A stretch of DNA of 64,000 nucleotides from Bog-473 sp963804055 (GTDB lineage: Bacteria; Actinomycetota; Acidimicrobiia; Acidimicrobiales; RAAP-2), in the NCBI GenBank assembly GCA_963804055.1, contig CAWDOU010000004.1, forward strand, positions 31,469 to 95,468, in the 5' to 3' direction. A program made the translations under genes and the position numbers. Positions 18,362 to 27,654 of the stretch are shown here, piece by piece. The notes beneath the pieces are model-generated. The model was not told where the DNA came from. It did not search any database and saw only the letters and a program-made list of their open reading frames with translations. The number at the start of each line of letters is the position of its first letter. Position 1 is the stretch's first letter.

Positions 18362-19189
18362 ATGACATTCGTCGAGTCGTACGGGCCATGGGCCGTGATC
18401 GCCGGGGCCTCCGAGGGCGTCGGAGAGGCCTTCGCCGCCGCCGTCGCCACGGAAGGCGTCAACGTCGTGCTGCTGGCCCGTCGCCAAGCCGTCCTGGACG
18501 AGGTGGCGGCGACCATCCACGGCGAGTCGGGTGTCCAGGTCCGAGCCGTCGCCGTCGACCTGGCCGACCCGTCGGGGATGGACACGGTTGCGGCGGCCAC
18601 GAAGGACCTCGACGTCGGCCTGCTGATGTACTGCGCCGGGGCGGACCCGAACTACCAGCCGTTCCTGGCCAACCCGGTCGAGGTGGCGACGGCCATGGTA
18701 CGCCGCAATTGCACGGTCCTCGTCGAGATGTGCCACCACTTCGCCGCCCCGATGGCCGCCAACGGGCGAGGCGGCATCATCGTCCTGAGCTCGGGCGCCG
18801 CCTTCGTCGGCGCGCCCAACATGGTGATCTACGGCGGCACCAAGGCCTTCGACGTCGTCTTCACCGAGGCGCTGTGGGCCGAGCTCCACCCCCAGGGCGT
18901 CGACGTCCTCAGCCTGGTGCTGGGCGAGACGGACACGCCGGCGTTGCGCCGCCTGCGGGCGGAGCGGGGCTTCGTCGACGACCCCGACGCCCCGCTCCCC
19001 GGCGTGGCCACCGTCGACGAGGTCGTCGGGGACGCGCTCGCCCACCTGGCCCACGGTCCGAGCTGGATGGTCGGCGAGCAGCTCCGCGCCGGCCTCCAGA
19101 TGCTCGGCGGCCTGCCCCGGAACGACGCCGTCGACCTCATGATGAAGGCGGCCAGCGCGACCATGGACCACGACGCGCCGAGCGCCTGA
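18362..19189 (+). CDS. Short-chain dehydrogenase/reductase
   Basis: A 275-residue SDR with the cofactor motif GASEGVGEAF near residue 15, the CAGADP loop, and the active-site pair in IYGGTKAFD preceded by LSSGAAF. The ATG at 18362 is preferred over a GTG three codons earlier because GAGGAG lies eight bases before the ATG. TATGGT at 18323-18328 may be a -10 box. The stop overlaps the ATG of the SnoaL-like gene (TGATG), so the two are translationally coupled. The substrate is not known. Confidence 0.87.
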   Translation: MTFVESYGPWAVIAGASEGVGEAFAAAVATEGVNVVLLARRQAVLDEVAATIHGESGVQVRAVAVDLADPSGMDTVAAATKDLDVGLLMYCAGADPNYQPFLANPVEVATAMVRRNCTVLVEMCHHFAAPMAANGRGGIIVLSSGAAFVGAPNMVIYGGTKAFDVVFTEALWAELHPQGVDVLSLVLGETDTPALRRLRAERGFVDDPDAPLPGVATVDEVVGDALAHLAHGPSWMVGEQLRAGLQMLGGLPRNDAVDLMMKAASATMDHDAPSA

Positions 19190-19611
19190 TGCCGTCCCCG
19201 TCCGTCCGCACGTCCAAGCAGGACATAGCCGAGGTCCTGGTCCGCTACGCCACGGGCATCGACCGCCGCGACTGGGCCTTGTTCCGGACCTGCTTCACGG
19301 CGGACTGTCGCGCCGACTACGGCGACATCGGTTCGTGGGACGGCGCCGACGCCATCACGGACTTCATGAACGGCGCCCACACGGACATGGGCCACACCAT
19401 GCACCGCATCTCGAACATCGCCATCGACGTGCGCGACGACGGCGACCGTGCCGTCGCCCGCAGCTACGTCGACGGGATCCTGCTGGCGCCCGACGGCCAG
19501 AGCGGCTTCAACCCGGTCGGCTGGTACGACGACGAACTCGTCCGCTCCGTCGACGGGTGGCGCATCGCACGTCGCACGTTCACCATGGCGCACTTCCGCA
19601 CACTTCCCTGA
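19189..19611 (+). CDS. SnoaL-like / NTF2-fold protein
   Basis: A 140-residue protein of the SnoaL-like group, which share the NTF2 cone fold with scytalone dehydratase and ketosteroid isomerase. Typical features are DIAEVLVRYATGIDRRDWALF at the N-terminus (a helix ending in Asp-Trp), CFTADCRADYG, and the MHRISNIAI strand. It starts at the ATG overlapping the SDR stop. Its position after a P450 and an SDR suggests isomerase, dehydratase or hydratase activity on the same intermediate, but this is not shown by the sequence. Confidence 0.82.
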   Translation: MPSPSVRTSKQDIAEVLVRYATGIDRRDWALFRTCFTADCRADYGDIGSWDGADAITDFMNGAHTDMGHTMHRISNIAIDVRDDGDRAVARSYVDGILLAPDGQSGFNPVGWYDDELVRSVDGWRIARRTFTMAHFRTLP

Positions 19612-19633
19612 CCCGGCGGGACCGTTCCCCGAC

Positions 19634-20746
19634 ATGGACGACGTCGCCACCATGTCGACCGAGGCGATCATGGCGGAGGCCGCCGCGTCCTCCCGCCGCA
19701 TGGCCTCGGAGGCGGGGACCTTCGTTCTGCTCACCGCCGAGCTGGACAAGCGAGAGGGCTGGCGGACCGAGGGGGCGACATCGGTCGCCGCCTGGATCGT
19801 GGAGCGCTGCGGCGTCTCCCTCGCCACCGCTCGCGCCTTCGCCCACGTGGCCGAGCGGCTCTCCGCCCTGCCACACCTGGCCGCCGGGCTGTCGAGCGGT
19901 GAGCTGACCTTCGACAAGGTGCGCGCCGTGGCCGACGTGGCGACACGAAGGAACGAGCGGGATCTGGCCGCCCAGGCGCAGGAATGCACGGTCAAGGAAC
20001 TGCACGAGGTGGCCCGTACGGAGCGGGGCGTGCCGCGCTCCCGGGCGCAGACGGACTACGAGGCCCGGTCCGTCCGCTTCAACGACACCTGCCGGACGGT
20101 GACGGCGCAGCTGCCGGCCGAGTCCTACGCCGAGGTGCGGTCGTGCCTCGAGTCCCGGGCCCGCGAGGTCCCCTCCGACGGCGAGACTCCGTGGGACCAG
20201 CGAGTCTGCGACGCCTTCCTGGACGTCATCCGGTCCGGCCATGACGGCCGGCATGGGGCGAGCCCCCATGTCGTGGTGGTGCATGTGCCCCTCGAGACCC
20301 TGGCGGACGAGTCGTCGGAGCTGGCCGGCGAGCTCGAGCAGGATGGCCTCATCAGCGGCGAGACGGTGCGACGGCTCGCCTGCGACGCCACGGTGATCGT
20401 GGCCGTCGACGACGACGTCGGGCACACGATGTACGAGGGCCGGGCCCGTCGCTTCCCGACCGATTCCCAACGCCGGGAGATCATGCGACGGGATCGACAT
20501 TGCAGGTTCCCCGGCTGTACGAACGTCACGTTCACCAACGTGCACCACGTGGTGCTCTGGAAAGCGGGTGGCCATACCGACCTGGACAATTTGGCCTTGC
20601 TCTGCGAGTTCCACCATCACCGCGTGCACAGCAACGGCTGGTCCCTGACGGGGGACGCCAACGACGAGCTGACCTTCGTCGCGCCGACCGGGCGCGCCAT
20701 GACGTCGCGCCCGTCGCCGCTCTGGGCGGGCCTGGCTACCAGATAA
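19634..20746 (+). CDS. DUF222 / HNH endonuclease family protein (13E12-like)
   Basis: A 370-residue protein of the actinomycete 13E12 repeat family: an N-terminal DUF222 helical region (residues about 10-230) followed by an HNH nuclease module near residues 290-345. The Cys pairs and the HHVVLWKAGGHTDLDN and CEFHHHRVH segments give the expected metal and catalytic residues. Many actinomycete genomes carry several copies, some in mobile contexts; the biological role is unclear. The ATG at 19634 is 22 bp after the SnoaL-like stop. Its end overlaps the end of the convergent methyltransferase gene by 11 bp. Confidence 0.9.
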   Translation: MDDVATMSTEAIMAEAAASSRRMASEAGTFVLLTAELDKREGWRTEGATSVAAWIVERCGVSLATARAFAHVAERLSALPHLAAGLSSGELTFDKVRAVADVATRRNERDLAAQAQECTVKELHEVARTERGVPRSRAQTDYEARSVRFNDTCRTVTAQLPAESYAEVRSCLESRAREVPSDGETPWDQRVCDAFLDVIRSGHDGRHGASPHVVVVHVPLETLADESSELAGELEQDGLISGETVRRLACDATVIVAVDDDVGHTMYEGRARRFPTDSQRREIMRRDRHCRFPGCTNVTFTNVHHVVLWKAGGHTDLDNLALLCEFHHHRVHSNGWSLTGDANDELTFVAPTGRAMTSRPSPLWAGLATR

Positions 20747-21314
20747 AGGGCACCAGCCGTTTGTGGCCGGACGCGTAGGTGTCGTAGCGGTCTCCGAGTT
20801 CCTGGCGCAGGGCGTCCTCCTCCACTCGGATCCGGAGGAGAAGGCCGCAGAACACGCTCGCCGTCAGCCAGGCAAGGGCCCACCAGGACCCGATGAACAT
20901 GCCGACCCCCACAACCATAAGGAGAATGGCGGCGTAGCTCGGATGGCGCACGAATCGGTACGGGCCGTCGGTGATCACGGGCTGGTCGGCGCTCGTCTGG
21001 ACCGTGAAGGTGAAGTATCGGCCGAGCGTCCGGAAGCTCCAGTAGCGCAGCGCCAGGCCACACCAGAAGATCACCAAGCCGACCCACGCCACGTCGGGGC
21101 TGATCCGGCCGGACGAGAGGTTGCGGTCCAACACGACGGCGCCCACCGCGCCCACGACGGAGGCGACCCGGATGTACAGACGGCTGCCCTTGTCGGCCGC
21201 CGTCGCTTCGGCCCGGGTGTTCGTCGACTTCTGGAGCTCCATGACGAGCCAGACGACGGCACTGGCGACCAACAGCCAGCGGGCAACGGGCGGTGCCGCC
21301 AGGTAGTGATGCAT
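20736..21314 (-). CDS. Isoprenylcysteine carboxyl methyltransferase-family membrane protein
   Basis: A 192-residue membrane protein with four or five hydrophobic helices and the ICMT/PEMT signature GPYRFVRHPSYAAILL, followed by RVEEDALRQELGDRYDTYA. In bacteria, members of this family methylate lipids or small molecules; protein prenylcysteine is not expected. It is the last of nine genes in a leftward operon, ten bases after the DUF7064-like gene. Confidence 0.85.
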   Translation of the reverse strand: MHHYLAAPPVARWLLVASAVVWLVMELQKSTNTRAEATAADKGSRLYIRVASVVGAVGAVVLDRNLSSGRISPDVAWVGLVIFWCGLALRYWSFRTLGRYFTFTVQTSADQPVITDGPYRFVRHPSYAAILLMVVGVGMFIGSWWALAWLTASVFCGLLLRIRVEEDALRQELGDRYDTYASGHKRLVPFIW

Positions 21315-21324
21315 GCCGGCGACG

Positions 21325-22392
21325 CTACCGTCGGCGGTTGGCCTCCCACTGGTCGCGGCTGAAGTAGCTCTGGTCCTCGCCCCAGCCCTCCACGCCGCCG
21401 TCCCATCTCCACCGCATCAGGGAGTCACCGCCGTGGCCGCGCCAGTGCCGGCTGACCGCGTCACCACGGACCGAGAGCCGGCGGTCGAACTCGTCCACCG
21501 CCTCCAGCTCGATCGACAGTGGCCACCCCGTCTGCTTGTCGAAGGTGGCCCGGCGCTCGCCCGCCAGGATGTGCCCGTACTCGCCACCACGCAACAGGAA
21601 GCCGCAGACGATCGGCTCGACCTCGGGGCCGGGGATGGCGTAGACGAGCCACGCGTCTCCCGGTCCCGCCGCGCAGAACGAGTAGCCGACGCCGCCGAAG
21701 GACCCGGCTGACGAACCCTTCTCACCAACGTCCCGGCCCGCCCGCTCCGACTCCGTCGCTGCCACGTCCGACTGCGCTGCACGTCGAGGCTTCGGTCGTC
21801 CCAGTGGACGCGGCCCCCACGACCGGTCCCGTACCGAATAGCAGTCGATCGGGATCTCCTCGTCGTGCAGCACCATCGTCCCCGTGACATGGCCGGCCTG
21901 GTCGAAGTGCGCGCCCTTGAGGAACGGGGCGACGCCGTTTGGGTGTGGGTTGGGCGCCATGATGGCCTCGAAGACGAGGTCGACCTCGAGCGCACCCGGG
22001 TCGCTGTAGCGGACGGCATAGCTGGTCAACGGCTCGACGACTCGGACGTGGACGCCGTTGGGCCACTCGAAGTCCCGCATGTCCCGCTCCGCCCGAGGTG
22101 GGAGGTGCAGGCCCGAGTACTCGGCCCGATAGGCCAACTCCCAGGGGTAGGCGGCGTGGTCATCCCAGACCCACGCTCCGCCGTTGCAGATGTTGGCGTT
22201 GGGACGGGCCTGGCAGTACGTCCATCCGCCGAGGTTGCGCTCGGGCACGTTCCATGAGAACCAGCACGTCTCGGTCTCCCACCAGCGGTCAGTGAGCTCC
22301 TCGTCGTGGAAGTCGTCGTCCGCCGGCACGAGGTCTCGATACGTGCGCTCAGCCCGCAGCCGGTCCAGGTCGACGCCGAAAGCGGTACTCAT
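21325..22392 (-). CDS. DUF7064-like protein
   Basis: A 355-residue protein without a known reaction. It resembles the actinomycete DUF7064 group, beta-rich proteins distantly like the CrtC/AttH lipocalin-type hydratases. The motif DRSWGPRP (near residue 192) corresponds to DHSWGVRRWD in the protein at 33997, and both have a FSWN- or YLAW-type strand near the N-terminus, so the two are distant paralogues. A charged low-complexity insert (residues about 198-230) interrupts the middle. ATG at 22392 overlaps the stop of the kinase gene, so expression is coupled to the kinase. A role on a lipid-like or CoA-linked substrate is inferred from context only. Confidence 0.72.
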   Translation of the reverse strand: MSTAFGVDLDRLRAERTYRDLVPADDDFHDEELTDRWWETETCWFSWNVPERNLGGWTYCQARPNANICNGGAWVWDDHAAYPWELAYRAEYSGLHLPPRAERDMRDFEWPNGVHVRVVEPLTSYAVRYSDPGALEVDLVFEAIMAPNPHPNGVAPFLKGAHFDQAGHVTGTMVLHDEEIPIDCYSVRDRSWGPRPLGRPKPRRAAQSDVAATESERAGRDVGEKGSSAGSFGGVGYSFCAAGPGDAWLVYAIPGPEVEPIVCGFLLRGGEYGHILAGERRATFDKQTGWPLSIELEAVDEFDRRLSVRGDAVSRHWRGHGGDSLMRWRWDGGVEGWGEDQSYFSRDQWEANRRR

Positions 22393-23811
22393 CGGAGCGG
22401 TGGCCAGTGTCGGTCCGCCAGCACGCCCATCGCAGGCCTGGCGAGCTCCGTCTCACGGGCGATCCGGCGCCACAGGGTCAGGACGTAATCCTCCTCCGAC
22501 ACCGCCTCCGTCGCCACGGCCTCGGCCGCAGCTGCTCGCCCGCCGGCCACGGAGTCCGGGCGCCGACCCAGAACCTGCTCGAGGTCCTGCAGCTCGCACT
22601 CCTCGTAGAAGGGGCCGTAGCGGTCGACCCGCGCCAGGTACTTGACCAGGCGAGCGATTCCTTTCCCACGCGCCTGCGCCAACGGATCCGTCGTCCGGGG
22701 CACGATCACGTCGCGCAACTGGGTCAGGACGGCGTCGTACATCCAGTCGCTGTCGTGGGCATCCCGGGCTCGTAGCGGTTCAGCGGGAGCCAGCTCCAGC
22801 CCGTTGGCGGCGGCCAACGCCTCGAGCCAGAGACGCCGGTGCAGCACCTGGTAGATGAAGCCGTTGCCGACGTCGCCACCGCCCCCGCCCCCGCCCGCCC
22901 TCGCCCCCGGGCCCGGGCTCGCCGTCGCCGTCGTCGTCGAGGTCAGGTCCCCGGTGCCCCATCACCTGGAGCTTGGTCTCGGCCATCACCTGGTAGTAGC
23001 GCACCCGGGTCTCGTCCACGACGTTGCCCGACAGCGCCTCGTACTCACGCAAGCGGGTCGGAAAGTCGGTGAAGGGCTCCTGCGTCGCCCGCAACGAAAG
23101 CCATGCGATGTCATCCATGGGGTCGCCCAGGTGCGCCAACTCCCAGTCGACGACCGCGGTCACCCTCCCATCGAGATACATGAAGTTCCCCGGCCCCGTA
23201 TCCCCCTGCACCAACACGGGCGGACCGTCGTAGGAAGGAATGTGCCCACGTAGCCAACGCAGCGAGAAGGCCAGAGCGGGGTCCGGCGTCCCGCCACGCG
23301 CCGCCAGGACCTGGTCCCACTCGTCGAGCTCGGCGCCGACCGCATCGGCGACACTGCCCACGGGAGGGAACGCGGGAAGGTCCAGCGCCAACGCGTCCAG
23401 CGAGTGCAACGCGGCCAGCTTCGTCATGAAGTCCCGCGCCGTCGCCTCCTGCTCGGCCGGGTCGGCGATGCGGGAGAACCAGTTCCCGCCCTGCACCCGC
23501 TCCGACAACATCGCCTGGTGCACGGGATGCACGCCGAACACCCGGGGCACCGGCACCGGACCGTCCTGTAACGCCAGATAGACGGTCGCCTCCCGGTGCA
23601 GCGTCCACGGGTCCTTCGTCCGGGCCGGATCGGAACGGTCGTAGCGCAGGAAACACGACGACATCGCACCGCTCGCGTCCTCGAGGTCGATGAACCAGGC
23701 CTCCTTGCGGGCCCCACCCGGCATGCGGTCGGCCAGGACCACGCGCCCCCCACCGACCGATTCGATCCATGCCACCAGGTCGTCGGGCAAGCCGACGGCG
23801 CCGTCGCTCAC
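22389..23811 (-). CDS. APH-type phosphotransferase with C-terminal helical domain (one frameshift)
   Basis: The N-terminal ~300 residues form an aminoglycoside-phosphotransferase-like kinase: the Brenner-type motif QGDTGPGNFMYLDG and the metal motif VVDWELAHLGDP are intact. Close relatives beside acyl-CoA dehydrogenases are acyl-group kinases such as LvaA or the ACAD10/11 kinase domain rather than antibiotic-resistance enzymes. After about 22900 the frame shifts by one base within a G/C-rich stretch; the next frame gives a helical domain (YDAVLTQLRDVIVPRTTDP onward) to the TGA at 22389. GTG at 23811 overlaps the stop of the acyl-CoA synthetase (GTGA). The total is about 473 residues. Confidence 0.8.
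22877..22910 (-). repeat. CCCCCG-type low-complexity tract
   Basis: Repeats of CCCCCG and CCCG encode a Gly/Arg-rich linker between the kinase and helical domains. The kinase gene's frameshift falls inside this tract, which makes slippage or a base-calling error the likely cause. Confidence 0.6.
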
Positions 23812-25385
23812 ACGATGCGGGTGTCGTGCGAGGCCCAGTACTGCTCGCGCAACACACCCTTGTACAGCTTCCCGGTCGGCAGCCGAGGGAGCTCGTCCAC
23901 GAAGTCCACGCTGCGCGGGCACTTGAAGTGCGCCAAATGCGCACGGCAGAACGCAATCAACTCGGCCTCCAGAGCCGCGTCGCCGACCACCCCGTCGACG
24001 AGCTGCACCACGGCCTTGACCTCTTCCCCGAGATCCTCGTCGGGCACGCCGATCACGGCCGCGTCCATCACGGCGGGGTGGGTCACCAGGAGGTTCTCCG
24101 TCTCCTGCGGGTAGATGTTGACGCCCCCCGAAATGATCATGTGCGCCTTGCGGTCCGTCAGGAACAGGTACCCGTCCTCGTCCAGATACCCCACGTCGCC
24201 CACGGTCGACGTCCCACCCCCGTCCCGCCGCGACGCCGCCGTCTTCTCGGCGTCGTTGAAGTACTCGAAGTCGGTGGCGCCGGCGAACCACACGGTCCCC
24301 GACACACCCACCGGACACGGCTGCCCGGAGTCGTCGAGGATGTGGATGTCGCTCAGCACCGACCGCCCGACACTGCCCTTGTGCGCCAGCCAGTCGTCCG
24401 ACGTGATGAACGTGCACCCGTTGCCCTCCGTCGCCGCGTAGTACTCGAGCAGGATCGGCCCGAACCACTCGATCATCTGCTCCTTCACCGGCACGGGGCA
24501 CGGCGCGGCGGCATGGATGATGACCTCGAGCGACGACAGGTCCGCCCCCGCACGCACCTCGTCGGGCAGCTTGAGCATGCGGGTGAACATGGTCGGCACG
24601 ACCTGCGAGTGCGTGACCCCGTAGCGCCCCACGAGCTCGAGATACAGCGCCGGGTCGAAATGCTCCATCACGACCGCCGTCGACTTCATCCGCAGGGCGA
24701 TGGCCACACTCACCTGCGGGGCGGTGTGGTACAGCGGCGCTGGCGACAGGTACACCATGCCCTCGCGGCACCGCCACAGTGCGGCGATCCCGAGCACGGC
24801 GATGCTTGTCTCGGAAGGATGGATGTCGTACATGGGGCGGAGGATGCCTTTGGGTCGCCCCGTCGTTCCGGACGAATACATCATGGGGGCGCCCAATTGT
24901 TCCGCCGGGACATGGTCCGTCGGTTGCGTGGCCACGACGTCGTCCCACGACTCGTAGCCGTCGACGACTCCGCCGGCACCGGTCGTGTCGACCATGATCC
25001 AGCGCTCGACGTCGGGGCACAGTGCCGGCAATTGCTGGGCGATGTCCGCCTTGGCCGTCGACGTCACGACGACGCGGGAGCGGGAGTCATTGATGACGTA
25101 GGCCACCTCTTCGGCCGAGAGGTAGGAGTTGACCGGGGTGAAGTAGAGCCCGGTGCGTTCGGCGCCCGCCTCGGCCAGCAGCACGGCCGGGTGGTTCTCC
25201 ATGAAGATCGCCATGTGGTCGCCCTTGCGCAGGCCCGTCTCGCGCAGGACGTGCGCCACCTGATTGGCACCCGCCTCGTACTCGGCGAAGGTCAGCGTGC
25301 GCCCCGACGGCGCCATGATGATGGCGGGCTGGTCCGGGTGCTCCCTGGCATGCTCAGCTGCGTACACCGGCGCCCCCTTTGTCAC
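23808..25385 (-). CDS. Acyl-CoA synthetase (AMP-forming)
   Basis: A 525-residue ANL-superfamily enzyme that activates a carboxylic acid to acyl-AMP and then acyl-CoA. Core motifs: MYSSGTTGRPKG (P-loop), YYAATEGNG (A5), DVGYLDEDGYLFLTDRKAHM (A7-A8 hinge region) and LPTGKLYKG with the catalytic lysine near the C-terminus. GTG at 25385 is chosen, although it overlaps the serine hydrolase gene by 32 bp; a start a few codons later is possible. It lies in the middle of the nine-gene operon and probably activates its acid substrate. Confidence 0.9.
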   Translation of the reverse strand: MTKGAPVYAAEHAREHPDQPAIIMAPSGRTLTFAEYEAGANQVAHVLRETGLRKGDHMAIFMENHPAVLLAEAGAERTGLYFTPVNSYLSAEEVAYVINDSRSRVVVTSTAKADIAQQLPALCPDVERWIMVDTTGAGGVVDGYESWDDVVATQPTDHVPAEQLGAPMMYSSGTTGRPKGILRPMYDIHPSETSIAVLGIAALWRCREGMVYLSPAPLYHTAPQVSVAIALRMKSTAVVMEHFDPALYLELVGRYGVTHSQVVPTMFTRMLKLPDEVRAGADLSSLEVIIHAAAPCPVPVKEQMIEWFGPILLEYYAATEGNGCTFITSDDWLAHKGSVGRSVLSDIHILDDSGQPCPVGVSGTVWFAGATDFEYFNDAEKTAASRRDGGGTSTVGDVGYLDEDGYLFLTDRKAHMIISGGVNIYPQETENLLVTHPAVMDAAVIGVPDEDLGEEVKAVVQLVDGVVGDAALEAELIAFCRAHLAHFKCPRSVDFVDELPRLPTGKLYKGVLREQYWASHDTRIV

Positions 25386-26643
25386 GCGCGTCCAGGCACG
25401 AGTACAGCATCTCCACCAGCACCGCGCCCATGAGGGGGAGCGCCTGGTTTTCCAGGTGGTTGCGGACGAAGCCCATGGCGACACGAGCCGACGGATCGGC
25501 GAACCCGATCTGTCCGCCGGCGCCCATGTGGCCGAACGCTCCCTCGTGGGGCCCGTGCATGGGCGGTGCACCCGGGACGAGCGCGGGCGGCTCCAGCGAG
25601 TAGCCGACCGCCCAGCGGGTCGGGACGCCCATGACGGCGTCACGACCGCAGACCTGCTCGGTGCGGAACCGTTCCACCGACGCCCTCGAGACGAGCTCCT
25701 CGCCGTCGGCCAGGGCGGCGTACGTCTGAGCCAGAGCGCGGGCCGTCGCCGTGGCGCCCAACGCCCCGATCTCAGCGGCCAGGACCTTCGGGGTGTTCAT
25801 GAAGTCGGCGAAGCGCGCCCGGCCCGTCTCGTCGGCGAACATGCTGCCGTGTGCGCCGGCCAGGACCGAGCGGCCGGACTTCGACTCGGGATCGATGGCC
25901 CGGAGCGCGCTCTGCGCGCCCGGCCTCACGGGGAACTCCACGACCGTCGCCACCGCTGGGAGTTCGTCAGACGGAGTGCCGATGGAGCAGGCGACGCCCA
26001 GGGGACCGGCCACTTCGGCGTCGAAGAACGTCCCCAGGGTCTGCCCGCTGACGCGCCGGACGAGCTCGCCGACGAGCCACCCGAACGTGACCCCGTGGTA
26101 GCCGTGGCGGGTGCCGGGCTCCCACGCCGGCTCGCCCCCGGCGATGGCGGCGGCGATGGCCTCGCCGTCGTCCCAGCCGCGCCCGTCCCACGACAGCAAC
26201 TGGTCGGCGCCGGGGACGCCGATGGCCCCGGACTGGTGGCTGAGCACCTGGCGCACGGTGGTGGCCGCCTTGCCGGCCGCACCGAACTCAGGCCAGTAGC
26301 GGACCACGGGCGCGTCGAGGTCGAGCTCGCCCCGGTCCTCGAGGATGTGGGCGCACAACGTCGTCATGCCCTTCGTCGACGACATGATGACGGCGCGAGT
26401 GTCCTCCTCCCACGCCCGACCGGGTCCGGCCACCCCGGTCCAGACGTCCACGACGCACTCCCCATCGACGAAGGCGCAGAACGCACCGCCCCCCTCGCCC
26501 AGGTCGGCCCGGCGCTCCCGGTCGCCCAACGTCAGCGTCGCACCCGTCCCGAGCAGTTCGGCCATCGGCTCGAACCCGGGGCCGGTAAACCCCTTGACGT
26601 CCTTGGACGGCGTCGTCGTCGCCCTGCCGGTCGTCCCGCTCAC
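25354..26643 (-). CDS. Serine hydrolase of the beta-lactamase/esterase EstB family
   Basis: A 429-residue class C beta-lactamase-like protein (PF00144 type). The SxxK catalytic motif is in MSSTKGMTT, and the YxN-equivalent tyrosine is in RHGYHGVTFG, as in EstB-type esterases; the third motif appears as HMGAGGQIGF. There is no signal peptide, so a cytoplasmic esterase or lactonase fits better than a beta-lactamase. The GTG at 26643 overlaps the stop of the luciferase-like gene by four bases. Confidence 0.87.
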   Translation of the reverse strand: MSGTTGRATTTPSKDVKGFTGPGFEPMAELLGTGATLTLGDRERRADLGEGGGAFCAFVDGECVVDVWTGVAGPGRAWEEDTRAVIMSSTKGMTTLCAHILEDRGELDLDAPVVRYWPEFGAAGKAATTVRQVLSHQSGAIGVPGADQLLSWDGRGWDDGEAIAAAIAGGEPAWEPGTRHGYHGVTFGWLVGELVRRVSGQTLGTFFDAEVAGPLGVACSIGTPSDELPAVATVVEFPVRPGAQSALRAIDPESKSGRSVLAGAHGSMFADETGRARFADFMNTPKVLAAEIGALGATATARALAQTYAALADGEELVSRASVERFRTEQVCGRDAVMGVPTRWAVGYSLEPPALVPGAPPMHGPHEGAFGHMGAGGQIGFADPSARVAMGFVRNHLENQALPLMGAVLVEMLYSCLDARDKGGAGVRS

Positions 26644-27641
26644 AGAGCCCGAAGCTCCCGCTCGACGTCGGGCCACCAGTCCTTGCGCCACCACGAGACG
26701 TTGATGCGGTCGACCAGCCCGCCGTAGCGGGCGGCCACCTCGCCGGCCAGGGCGTCCGGGGCGCAGACGATCGTGAGCGTGTCGAGGACCTCGTCGTCGA
26801 TGAGCCGCGCCATCTCGTCCCAGCGGCCGTTCTTCGAGCAGGCATACAGCTCGGTCTGCAGGTCCCCCCAGCCGTGGAGCTCCAACACGGGCCGGTAGGC
26901 CGGCGTCGACGCGTAGTAGCCCACGTGGTTCCGCATGGCGCGACGCGCCTTCTCCATCTTCGAGGGGTCCTCCACGACCGAAATGAATCCGGGGCACGTC
27001 ACCTCGAACGTCGCCCGGTCACGCCCGGCGGTCGCCAACCCCCGCTCCACCGCCGGCAGGATCACCTCGCGCAAGTACCGCGACGTACAGATGCCGTGCG
27101 TGATGACACCATCCGCCACCTCACCGGCGACCTCGTTCATCAGCGGCCCCACCGCAGCCAGGAACACACGGGGCGCTCCGTACGCATGCGGCGGCGGGGC
27201 GAAGACCGGCGTCATCAAGGTGTGTGTGTAGAAGTCGCCCTCGAATTCCAACGACGCGCCGTCGTTCCACGAGGCCCAGATCGCCCGCAGGGCGAGCACG
27301 TATTCACGCATCCGCGCCGCAGGGTGCGACCACGGGGAGCTGAAGCGCTTCTCAATGTGCCGTCGCACCTGCGATCCCATCCCCAGCACCACCCGACCGC
27401 CCGAGTAGTCCTGCAATTGGTTGGTCGTGTACGCCATGCTCATCGGGTTGCGGGCGAACGCCACGGCGATCCCGGTCCCGAGCGACACCGACGTCGAGTG
27501 CTCGGCCGCCAACGTCAGCGACAGGAACGGATCGTTCGTCGTCTCGGCGGCCCACACGCAGTCGAGCCCGGCCGCCTCCGCCGCACCGACCCGGTCCGCC
27601 ACCCGGGGCAGCTCCGCACCGAGACCGCTGTCGATCTTCAA
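26640..27641 (-). CDS. Luciferase-like (LLM class) oxidoreductase
   Basis: A 333-residue F420/FMN-dependent TIM-barrel oxidoreductase (RVADRVGAAEAAGLDCVWAAE at the N-terminus, GGRVVLGMGSQVRRHIEKRF, DGVITHGICTSRYL). It is close in layout to the protein at 46308. I place the start at a TTG (27641), eight bases after GAGGGGG, because the longer open frame upstream overlaps the CoA-transferase end and encodes only arginine-rich nonsense. The substrate is unknown; such enzymes often act on alicyclic or aromatic acids in actinomycetes. Confidence 0.82.
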   Translation of the reverse strand: MKIDSGLGAELPRVADRVGAAEAAGLDCVWAAETTNDPFLSLTLAAEHSTSVSLGTGIAVAFARNPMSMAYTTNQLQDYSGGRVVLGMGSQVRRHIEKRFSSPWSHPAARMREYVLALRAIWASWNDGASLEFEGDFYTHTLMTPVFAPPPHAYGAPRVFLAAVGPLMNEVAGEVADGVITHGICTSRYLREVILPAVERGLATAGRDRATFEVTCPGFISVVEDPSKMEKARRAMRNHVGYYASTPAYRPVLELHGWGDLQTELYACSKNGRWDEMARLIDDEVLDTLTIVCAPDALAGEVAARYGGLVDRINVSWWRKDWWPDVERELRAL

Positions 27642-27654
27642 CGAAGTCGCCCCC

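Noticed and set aside
22389..23811. Aminoglycoside-resistance kinase
   Set aside because: The fold is shared, but the context (dehydrogenase, CoA synthetase, DUF7064-like protein) points to acyl metabolism, and nothing marks drug resistance.
22780..25020. A 746-codon minus-strand frame covering the kinase and part of the acyl-CoA synthetase
   Set aside because: Only the part after 23811 is the kinase; the upstream part is an out-of-frame reading of the synthetase.
25354..26643. True beta-lactamase
   Set aside because: SxxK and the tyrosine motif are present, but there is no signal peptide and the sequence order fits EstB-type esterases.
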